From positions 1 to 43,745 of the forward strand of contig NZ_BIMK01000022.1 of the NCBI RefSeq assembly GCF_004001045.1: DNA of 43,745 nt, written 5' to 3'. Positions 7,211 through 13,437 of this stretch are shown piece by piece. The translations under genes and the position numbers were made by a program. The stretch is from Paenibacillus chibensis (lineage in GTDB: Bacteria > Bacillota > Bacilli > Paenibacillales > Paenibacillaceae). The notes under the pieces are model-generated. The model saw only the letters and a list, made by a program, of their open reading frames with translations, ran no database searches and had not been told where the DNA came from. Each line of letters starts with the position of its first letter. The stretch's first letter is position 1.

Positions 7211-8101
7211 CTACCCTCTCCCTATGTTCGTGTTCACTTTTCCGTCTTCATCGACAAGGACATACGAAACAGATGGAAAATGCCTGGCGAACCATTCTTC
7301 AAGCTCCTCTTCCTTTAGCAAAAAGCACATTTTGGCGCACACTTCCGCATCCACACAATGACTCGCGATCACTGTGGATTGCACGATTTTCGTCTGGACA
7401 CTCTTTCCCGTGCGCCCGTCCAGGAGATGATGCTTTCTATCCTTTCCCTGCTGCCAGCTCCGATAAAGACGGTTGGAGGTCGCGACCGCCTTGTTTTTTA
7501 GGCTTAGTACATCCATGACGCGGGTTTCCTCCCAAGGATCGGCTATGCCAATCTTCCATGCCTTCGTTCCATCCGACCATAAGGACATATCGCCGCCCCC
7601 ATCGACCATGCCATAGGTCGCTCCATGCCTCTTCAGCCATTCGGCAGCGCTTTGAACCGCATATCCCTTGGCGATCCCCCCCAAATCCAACTGCTGATCC
7701 GTATTTTTTTCGAGGGTATACGAACCATGAAACAGCACCGGATGCTCCTCAAGCTGAAAGGTGAACGCCTCTTCTACATCCGCGTAAGGAAAGGGAAACG
7801 ACCGGCCATAGCCTTGATGCTCCATCGCTCTTTTTAAGTAGGGAGAGAACCTTCCGGAGGTTAACCGGCGATATCGTTCTGCCATGACCAATACGTCATA
7901 GAGAGGGGGAGAACATTGAAGCCTGATTCCTTTGGGAGCCTGATTGAGCTGATCCAGTTCGTTGCCGGTTCGAAATCGGGACCACTCGCGATCGACATAT
8001 TCCAACCAATGCCGCATCTCTTCTTTCCAGCCCTTATCCACATCATCGGAAACCTTCAATGAAAAAGTCGTATTCATAAAACGACCTATGTAGCTCTCCA
8101 T
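7211..8101 (-). CDS. apbE: FAD:protein FMN transferase, ApbE family
   Basis: Transfers FMN from FAD onto a Ser/Thr of a target protein, normally outside the cytoplasm in redox modules. The protein carries the family signatures DLGGIAKGYA, the VDGGGDMS loop, and the LLDGRTGK region followed by a Ser/Thr-rich strand. No cleavable signal peptide is visible at the N-terminus, which is unusual for an exported ApbE. Three candidate ATGs lie at 8116, 8107 and 8101; I prefer 8101 because GAGG stands nine bases before it. It heads a three-gene operon with a small anchored protein and a haem-binding membrane protein. Confidence 0.85.
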   Translation of the reverse strand: MESYIGRFMNTTFSLKVSDDVDKGWKEEMRHWLEYVDREWSRFRTGNELDQLNQAPKGIRLQCSPPLYDVLVMAERYRRLTSGRFSPYLKRAMEHQGYGRSFPFPYADVEEAFTFQLEEHPVLFHGSYTLEKNTDQQLDLGGIAKGYAVQSAAEWLKRHGATYGMVDGGGDMSLWSDGTKAWKIGIADPWEETRVMDVLSLKNKAVATSNRLYRSWQQGKDRKHHLLDGRTGKSVQTKIVQSTVIASHCVDAEVCAKMCFLLKEEELEEWFARHFPSVSYVLVDEDGKVNTNIGRG

Positions 8102-8132
8102 ATCCATGCACCTCATCCGTTTGTTATTCGGG

Positions 8133-8147
8133 TTCAGGTAACCTGAA
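8133..8147. promoter_or_regulatory. 15-bp palindromic operator upstream of apbE
   Basis: TTCAGGT-A-ACCTGAA is a perfect palindrome lying 32-46 bases before the apbE start. It is just downstream of a minus-strand TATACT (8164-8169), so a bound repressor would sit at about +10 to +24. The regulator is not encoded next door. Confidence 0.55.
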
Positions 8148-8163
8148 GGAACTAGCTATGGAA

Positions 8164-8169
8164 AGTATA
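8164..8169 (-). promoter_or_regulatory. Candidate -10 of the apbE operon
   Basis: The minus strand reads TATACT about 63 bases upstream of apbE. No recognisable -35 lies 17 bases upstream, so this is tentative. Confidence 0.35.
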
Positions 8170-8233
8170 GAACCGCTCCATTAAATTCCCCTTAAAAAAT
8201 CATTTAACAGGAATAAAAAAATGCAGCGATATT

Positions 8234-8273
8234 AAAAAAGATGTCTCTGCTACCCATGGGTAACAGGGACATC
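8234..8273 (-). terminator. Second terminator after the S26-like lipoprotein gene
   Basis: A near-perfect 17-bp stem (GATGTCTCTG... pairing with ...CAGGGACATC, centred on CCCATGGG) is followed on the minus strand by TTTTTT. Confidence 0.75.
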
Positions 8274-8360
8274 CTTGCCGGGCATTCCTCTTGCGATAAC
8301 CCCCGGAATTCAGAAAAAAGGGTCCTCCTGATTGAAATGGTCGCATGAAGACATCGAAAA

Positions 8361-8400
8361 AAAGACGAGCCTGATTCCCCGCCAAAGGATCAGGCTCTTT
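8361..8400 (-). terminator. First terminator after the S26-like lipoprotein gene
   Basis: GAGCCTGAT (8367-8375) pairs with ATCAGGCTC (8389-8397); the minus strand continues into a T run. It lies 18 bases past the gene's stop. The stem resembles the terminator at 6348-6384. Confidence 0.7.
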
Positions 8401-8417
8401 GGCTTGCATGCTGCTGA

Positions 8418-9041
8418 TTATGGAGTATTGATTCCTTCTATTTTTCCCGTCCAGCCGATGATTTTACCTAATATATGTTCATGCGAAAACGGTCCGCTTC
8501 GGATGCTGTTATTCCCATTTCGCCACCATAGGTCACCTATAAGAAAATAATGGTTATCCGGCACGATGACTTCCTCCATGTTTAAAGTTCGGTCAGGCTT
8601 GATCTCACTGCCGCGAGCAAACGCCTCATTCCCGTAAAAGGATTTCAATTCCCTGTCATCAATGTAAATTTGACTCTTATCTATTCGAACGGTCTCTCCG
8701 GGAAGAGCGATCACTCTCACGACATCAAACGCTGAATTTTTCAACCTGTTTATTTCTTCGTTCGTGGCATCGGTTTGGATGTAAACGACGTCACCTCTCA
8801 TGATTTCATGCGTTCGATAATAGTCTGGATCGACAACTAATTGCGAACGAAAAGCATACTGCATTTTATAGAGCATCCCATCTGACTCTATAGCATAAAT
8901 GAACTGATTTCCTTTCAACTCGTTCATAATGGGCAGATCATATTCCGTGATATCATCGACAATGGGTGATTTGTCACTGCAGCCGGCTGCCAGCAGAGTA
9001 TAAGCGAAGAAGCCAAGAACGCATACTTTTCTTAAATCCAC
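8418..9041 (-). CDS. Signal-peptidase-I-like (S26) lipoprotein lacking catalytic residues
   Basis: About 207 residues. The N-terminus is a lipoprotein signal with the lipobox LAAGC (Cys21). The rest follows the S26 fold: RGDVVYIQT, then RVIALPGETVRI, then VPDNHYFLIGD and a final RSGPFSHEHILGKI. In active enzymes the first box reads G-x-S-M and the second KRxIG; here the equivalents are ESDGM (Gly in place of Ser) and VVRVI (Val in place of Lys). Both members of the Ser-Lys dyad thus appear missing, so peptidase activity is unlikely. The start GTG at 9041 has AGGAGG six bases upstream; the ATG at 9059 has none. Role unknown. Confidence 0.75.
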   Translation of the reverse strand: MDLRKVCVLGFFAYTLLAAGCSDKSPIVDDITEYDLPIMNELKGNQFIYAIESDGMLYKMQYAFRSQLVVDPDYYRTHEIMRGDVVYIQTDATNEEINRLKNSAFDVVRVIALPGETVRIDKSQIYIDDRELKSFYGNEAFARGSEIKPDRTLNMEEVIVPDNHYFLIGDLWWRNGNNSIRSGPFSHEHILGKIIGWTGKIEGINTP

Positions 9042-9111
9042 AAGCTCCCTCCTCGCCATTAGACCTCTTTAGATATACAGACGTTTGGGTTAAGCTTGCG
9101 GTTACCAATAC

Positions 9112-9966
9112 TTAATGGATATCGGAGCCCCCGGACTTCTCACCCTCCGGCACTCCGGTTTGCCGGTTCGATATTCCCGGTATCGCCGCATTGTCCTTTC
9201 CTGATCCGTTCTGCCCGGTTTGCGTCGTCTGCTTGGAAGCTGCGTTACCGGTAATGCCAGGCAAAGCGATGTTCGGGGCATTCACTCCGCTGCCTCCGAC
9301 CGGCTGCCCTTGGCTGTTGTAGTAGTACATCGGCACATCCCCGACGACCATCAGGTACGATACCGGAATTTCCGTGTCGATTACCTCAGGCTCCATATCG
9401 AATGGAACCACGACGGCCACCTCGACGGTCACATGAATATAGACCTCTACCAATACCATATTGATGCCCGCATCCTTTTCCCTCGTGTTGAGATCTACCT
9501 TCACGGCTCCTTGCGGCTCAATCCGGATCGGAACGTTCGGACCGAAGGAGGCGATGAGCGGACTGCCCAGCGCCTGGCCGATCGGGATGCTTTCGGACAG
9601 CATATGCTTGTTTTTCAGCGTCGTCTGCACGACCTTAAAGGTATCGGATGTGATTTTCATATGCTCCGCATAGTTCAACATGAATCCGGACACTTTCCCG
9701 GAGGAATCCATCTTCCAGTCGATCAGCTGCTCCGCATTTTTTCCTTGCGCAACCTGGGATGCAACGGCTTCATTAATGGCATCCGTGCCGATCTGCTTCA
9801 TGCGGATTTTGGCCAAATGCATAATCGGCGGCTTCAAATGATTTTCCACGTAGGCAAAAAACTGCAGGAGAAGAATCAGGAACACGAGCGCGCCAATCAG
9901 CCACACCTTGCGCCGGCTCCCCGGCCTGTTCGCTCCCCTGCTGCGCCATCTCGCTCTTCTTTTCAC
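9112..9966 (-). CDS. yunB: Sporulation protein YunB
   Basis: 284 residues: a basic N-terminus, one membrane segment (about 22-40), a conserved extracytoplasmic domain (about 45-215) and a disordered Gly/Ser/Asn-rich tail. The LKPPIMHLAKIRMKQIGTDAIN start and PFDMEPEVIDTEIPVSYLMVVGD block are characteristic of YunB, a mother-cell sigma-E-dependent sporulation protein in B. subtilis. The start codon is GTG with AGGAGGG about 10 bases upstream. In B. subtilis yunB follows lytH (yunA) directly; here about 2.8 kb of redox genes and the S26-like gene lie between them, and yunB faces the other way. The tail from about residue 225 is longer than I would expect. Confidence 0.85.
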   Translation of the reverse strand: MKRRARWRSRGANRPGSRRKVWLIGALVFLILLLQFFAYVENHLKPPIMHLAKIRMKQIGTDAINEAVASQVAQGKNAEQLIDWKMDSSGKVSGFMLNYAEHMKITSDTFKVVQTTLKNKHMLSESIPIGQALGSPLIASFGPNVPIRIEPQGAVKVDLNTREKDAGINMVLVEVYIHVTVEVAVVVPFDMEPEVIDTEIPVSYLMVVGDVPMYYYNSQGQPVGGSGVNAPNIALPGITGNAASKQTTQTGQNGSGKDNAAIPGISNRQTGVPEGEKSGGSDIH

Positions 9967-10190
9967 GTCCGGCCCATCCCTCCTTGGAAGAAGAGGTGCT
10001 TACCTTAACAGCATATGTCCCTGTCCTTGAAAAAAGACGAGCAAGCAGGCTTCAAAGGGCGGGCCCGGTCATTCCATCCGTGTACCCTTTTGATATAATG
10101 AACTAAAAGCATCTACATTCGATGACGAGTAATTTTTTTAATTACGCCCGTATCTTTTCTCCCCTAACCAAACGTTGTATATATAGAGGC

Positions 10191-10203
10191 CTCTCAAGGA
10201 GAG
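10191..10203 (+). promoter_or_regulatory. Hairpin covering the ribosome binding site of the sigma factor gene
   Basis: CTCTC, AAG, GAGAG forms a five-pair hairpin that takes up part of the AAGGAGAG Shine-Dalgarno sequence nine bases before ATG 10212. It is short and could be chance. Confidence 0.3.
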
Positions 10204-10211
10204 TGATTAAC

Positions 10212-10892
10212 ATGTTAATCCACAAGGAAATGGAAGAAATGTACCCGAAGCTAAAATATTTTTGCCTGAACATGACCGGTAATTCTTGGGACGCCGAGGA
10301 TCTGGCACATGATTCGATGGTTAAAGCTTTGAAATTTTGCCAAAAGGACCCTTCCGGCAAACGGCAGGCCAGCTTTCCCCTGCTCACGACGATCGCCCGC
10401 AATCACTGGGTTGACCAGCTCCGTAAAAGAAGCCGGGAAAGCATCGGCCAGACGGTTGAAGCGCCGTCAACCGAAAAATCTCTGGAGCAGGTCATGAGCG
10501 GACTGGATACGTTGATGGAGAGACTGACGCCGAAACAGCTGCTGGTGTTTGTCCTGAAGGAAATTTTTGAATACAGGCTGTCCGACATTGCGAAGCTGAT
10601 CGACATGAATGAGACTGCCGTCAAATCGCTGCTGCACAGGGCTCGCCGTACATTGGATGAGAAGCGGAATCAGAAAGAGCCGGAGGAACCTCCGGCAGCA
10701 AGCCAGGAATGGCATCAGGTCGATGCGGACTGGTTCCAGCGTCAGCTGCTGATGGCGATCCGGATGGAGCAGCCCGAGCTGCTGCAAAGGCTGGCCGTCT
10801 CCCTGCGGACGGCTGTTCAGGCACCGAAACCGCCTGTGAGGCTTTCGCGCCGTTCCAGTTCCCCTTCTTCTCTCCTTTTACGCGCGGCGTAG
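10212..10892 (+). CDS. RNA polymerase ECF-like sigma factor
   Basis: 226 residues. Region 2 spans about 10-72, with DAEDLAHDSMVKAL for core and -10 recognition; region 4 spans about 102-150, with LSDIAKLIDMNETAVKSLLHRAR as the DNA-binding helix-turn-helix. A C-terminal extension of about 75 residues, Pro/Arg/Ser-rich at its end, is not part of the usual two-domain core. The ATG at 10212 is preceded by AAGGAG; an upstream in-frame start at 10122 has no such site. No anti-sigma factor is adjacent, so control may reside in the extension. clpP follows 34 bases later and may be co-transcribed. The target regulon cannot be told from this window. Confidence 0.85.
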   Translation: MLIHKEMEEMYPKLKYFCLNMTGNSWDAEDLAHDSMVKALKFCQKDPSGKRQASFPLLTTIARNHWVDQLRKRSRESIGQTVEAPSTEKSLEQVMSGLDTLMERLTPKQLLVFVLKEIFEYRLSDIAKLIDMNETAVKSLLHRARRTLDEKRNQKEPEEPPAASQEWHQVDADWFQRQLLMAIRMEQPELLQRLAVSLRTAVQAPKPPVRLSRRSSSPSSLLLRAA

Positions 10893-10926
10893 CCCTTTCG
10901 TTTTGATATGAGAAGGAGGCTATTAC

Positions 10927-11514
10927 ATGAATATGATTCCTTACGTTGTGGAGCAGACCCGCCTGGGCGAGCGCTCTTACGATATCTACTCCAGGCTGCT
11001 GAAGGACCGGATTATTTTTCTCGGCTCCGAGGTCAATGATCAGGTTGCGAACAGCATCATCGCCCAGCTGCTTTTTCTGTCTGCCGACGATCCCGACAAA
11101 GAAATCTCGCTGTACATCAACAGTCCCGGAGGCTCGATATCCGCCGGCTTTGCGATCCTCGACACGATGGACTACATCAAGCCGCAGGTGAGCACGATCT
11201 GTATGGGCATCGCGGCCTCCATGGGTGCTTTCCTGTTCCTTGGGGGTGCCAAAGGCAAGCGGTACGCGCTGCCGAACAGCGAGTTCATGCTGCATCAGCC
11301 GCTCGGAGGCGCGCAGGGCCAGGCCAGCGACATCGAAATATCCGCCCGACGGATCCTGAGGACGCGCGAGAAAGTGAATCAGTTCATCGCCGACAAAACC
11401 GGCCAGCCGCTCGACAAGATTTACCGCGACGCGGACCGCGATTTTTACCTCACGGCCGAAGAAGCCCTGGAGTACGGCATGGTGGACCGGATCATCACGC
11501 AGCCTTTGGTATAA
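10927..11514 (+). CDS. clpP: ATP-dependent Clp protease proteolytic subunit
   Basis: Forms the barrel-shaped serine protease that degrades proteins fed by Clp ATPases. The 195-residue sequence keeps the full triad at canonical positions: S98 (AASMGAF), H123 (MLHQPLGG) and D172 (DADRDFY). GAAGGAGG stands seven bases before the ATG. The SPGGSISAGFAILDTMDYI stretch differs from the SVTAG sequence of the main Bacillus ClpP, so this may be a second paralogue rather than the housekeeping copy; that is inference. It is preceded by a sigma factor gene and ended by a strong terminator. Confidence 0.95.
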   Translation: MNMIPYVVEQTRLGERSYDIYSRLLKDRIIFLGSEVNDQVANSIIAQLLFLSADDPDKEISLYINSPGGSISAGFAILDTMDYIKPQVSTICMGIAASMGAFLFLGGAKGKRYALPNSEFMLHQPLGGAQGQASDIEISARRILRTREKVNQFIADKTGQPLDKIYRDADRDFYLTAEEALEYGMVDRIITQPLV

Positions 11515-11535
11515 CGCCGCGGGCTCTGAAATGCC

Positions 11536-11567
11536 AAAAAAGCTGTCCGGTTTCGGACAGCTTTTTT
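11536..11567. terminator. Bidirectional terminator between clpP and ywiC
   Basis: A perfect 14-bp stem (AAAAAAGCTGTCCG with its complement) around GTTT, with A/T tracts on both sides, between convergent genes. Confidence 0.9.
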
Positions 11568-11600
11568 CTAGTTTACGACTGTATAGGGAATCAGGTTCGG

Positions 11601-12326
11601 TTACAGCAGGATCAGGGAAAGGATCAGGAATTGGACCGATCCGATAATTTCCATGACCCCGACCTTCATTGGCTTCATCGGCTTGCCGGCGTAGATCACC
11701 GTCTTGATGAGCGGATAGAGAAAAGGCATGCACATCCATGGATGTAGCGTAAACAGCGGCACGGCCAGCGCGAGTGTATGATAGACGACGGCATAGGCGG
11801 TCCAGCGTTTATTTTTCCGTTCGCGGAAGACGGATTTGACGAAAAATACGGTGCCCATAAAATACAGGAAATTGAACAGCAGGACCTCGAACAGCTCCCT
11901 GCCCCATGTTCCGCCCCCCAGCATGAAGGCAGCCGCTCCGCCGGAGCAAAACAGCAGAATGGCGCACATATCGTTCAGCAGCGCCCGTTCGGACTTGTGC
12001 CGTACATGCCAGATATTCACCATCAGCAGCAGCATCAGCACGGGGGCAAACCAGAACAGCCAGGGCTCCTTCAGCAGCACCGGAATCAGGAAGAGGACGG
12101 CCGCGAAAGCATACCCGGCTCCCCAGGTGAGCCACATGCTACGTTTGGCCGTCTTTTTCAAAGATTGCAGCAGAGGATAAGAGGCTAAGTATAAGAAGAA
12201 CCAGGCCAGGAACAGCGGGAGATGCAGAAGAACAGGCTGCGTCGCCATCATGGCAATGATAAAGGGCATGCTGACCATGGCCCATCCGCCGTGCTCCCTT
12301 GGAATGACAATGCTTGTCTTCTTCAT
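11601..12326 (-). CDS. ywiC: YwiC-like membrane protein
   Basis: 241 residues with about seven hydrophobic helices and the conserved N-terminal PREHGGWAMVSMPFI motif of the YwiC-like family. In B. subtilis ywiC lies in the nitrate-respiration region with narK, fnr and narGHJI, and here it is again the last gene of narK-moaA-ywiC, 50 bases after moaA. Its function is not established; a role in anaerobic or nitrate metabolism is suggested only by context. AAGGAG precedes the ATG. Confidence 0.85.
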   Translation of the reverse strand: MKKTSIVIPREHGGWAMVSMPFIIAMMATQPVLLHLPLFLAWFFLYLASYPLLQSLKKTAKRSMWLTWGAGYAFAAVLFLIPVLLKEPWLFWFAPVLMLLLMVNIWHVRHKSERALLNDMCAILLFCSGGAAAFMLGGGTWGRELFEVLLFNFLYFMGTVFFVKSVFRERKNKRWTAYAVVYHTLALAVPLFTLHPWMCMPFLYPLIKTVIYAGKPMKPMKVGVMEIIGSVQFLILSLILL

Positions 12327-12376
12327 CTCTTCCGCTCCTTTTCCCCATCATGAGCCGTTCTCCACTTCGAAATCAA

Positions 12377-13393
12377 TCAACCGCCGATATAGGACATCCC
12401 GATCTTTTTCCGGCCTGCGGCCGATTGCTCCGTCCGCTCCTCCGAGTAACGGTCCGCCCTTCTCTCCCACACGCCGCGGATGGCCGCTAGCAGTTCTCCA
12501 TCCGTCGCGCCGCTGCGAAGCAGACTGCGAAGGTCAAACCCGCGGGAGGCGAAAAGACAGGTGTAGATGCTGCCGTCCGAGGATAAGCGAACCCGCGAGC
12601 AGGTCGAACAAAAGGCTTCGGATACGGAGGTGATAAAGCCGACCTCGGCTTCCCCACCCCTGTAACGGTAGCGTTTGGAAACTTCCCCGGGATAGCGCGG
12701 CGATACCGGAACAAGCACGGCGTCCCCGCCCAGCATTTCGTAAATCTCCCGCTTCGTCACGACCCGCTGCAGGCTCCAGCCGTTGTCATTGCCGACATCC
12801 ATGAATTCGATGAAGCAGAGAGTGACGCCAAGCGTTTTAAAATAAGCCGCCATCGGTATGATCTCCTGATCGTTCAGGCCCTTTTGCACAACCATGTTTA
12901 CCTTCACTTGAAGTCCGGCTTGGCGCGCCTGTTCCATGCTTTTCAGAATGGCGGAAGACGGAATGCCGCGGCCGTTGATGCGGCCGAAGAGCTCGGGATC
13001 CAGTGCGTCCAGGCTGACGTTCACCCGCCGGATTCCGGCATCGTAAAGACTTTGGGCCTGCAGGCCAAGCAGCAGTCCGTTCGTCGTCAGGCCGATCTCT
13101 TCGATGCCCTCGATCCCCTTCAGCATGCGGATAAGTTCGGGAAGTCCGCGCCGCAATAAGGGCTCGCCGCCGGTCAGGCGGATTTTACGCACCCCGAGGG
13201 AAGCATACAGTTTGGCGACGCGGGCGATTTCTTCCCATGACAGCAGCTGCTCCTTCGGCATGAACGCGTAATCGTCGCCGAAGACCTCCTTCGGCATGCA
13301 GTACGTGCAGCGAAAATTGCAGCGGTCCGTTACGGATATCCGCAGGTCGCGCATCGGTCTTGCCAGCTGATCCATCACGGGATTCATCGCCAT
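12377..13393 (-). CDS. moaA: GTP 3',8-cyclase MoaA
   Basis: Radical SAM enzyme for the first step of molybdopterin synthesis, converting GTP to the cyclic precursor with MoaC. The 338-residue protein has the radical SAM cluster C25-x3-C29-x2-C32, the C-terminal second cluster FCSTC with a third Cys 13 residues on, and the essential C-terminal Gly-Gly (IGG). AGGAGGAAGGGG lies just upstream of the ATG. It lies 44 bases after narK, so supply of the cofactor needed by NarG should be tied to nitrate uptake. A few hydrophilic residues near 313-327 (RTEQSAAGRKK) are likely a flexible loop before the GG tail. Confidence 0.95.
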   Translation of the reverse strand: MAMNPVMDQLARPMRDLRISVTDRCNFRCTYCMPKEVFGDDYAFMPKEQLLSWEEIARVAKLYASLGVRKIRLTGGEPLLRRGLPELIRMLKGIEGIEEIGLTTNGLLLGLQAQSLYDAGIRRVNVSLDALDPELFGRINGRGIPSSAILKSMEQARQAGLQVKVNMVVQKGLNDQEIIPMAAYFKTLGVTLCFIEFMDVGNDNGWSLQRVVTKREIYEMLGGDAVLVPVSPRYPGEVSKRYRYRGGEAEVGFITSVSEAFCSTCSRVRLSSDGSIYTCLFASRGFDLRSLLRSGATDGELLAAIRGVWERRADRYSEERTEQSAAGRKKIGMSYIGG

Positions 13394-13437
13394 GTTCCCC
13401 TTCCTCCTTCTTCAGTCATCCCATCCGCTGCCTTTCC

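Larger units (their letters stand above)
8102..8417. other. Intergenic region upstream of apbE and downstream of the S26-like lipoprotein gene
   Basis: A 316-base stretch without a convincing gene. It contains the apbE operator and candidate -10 (8133-8169) and two tandem minus-strand terminators (8234-8273 and 8361-8400). A 69-codon minus-strand ORF here runs through the terminators and was rejected. Confidence 0.6.

Noticed and set aside
8200..8409. A 69-codon minus-strand frame downstream of the S26-like gene
   Set aside because: It runs through two strong terminators and has no ribosome site.
10621..11739. A 372-codon minus-strand frame opposite the sigma factor and clpP
   Set aside because: It covers two genuine genes and the strong terminator between clpP and ywiC; its composition is that of an antisense frame.
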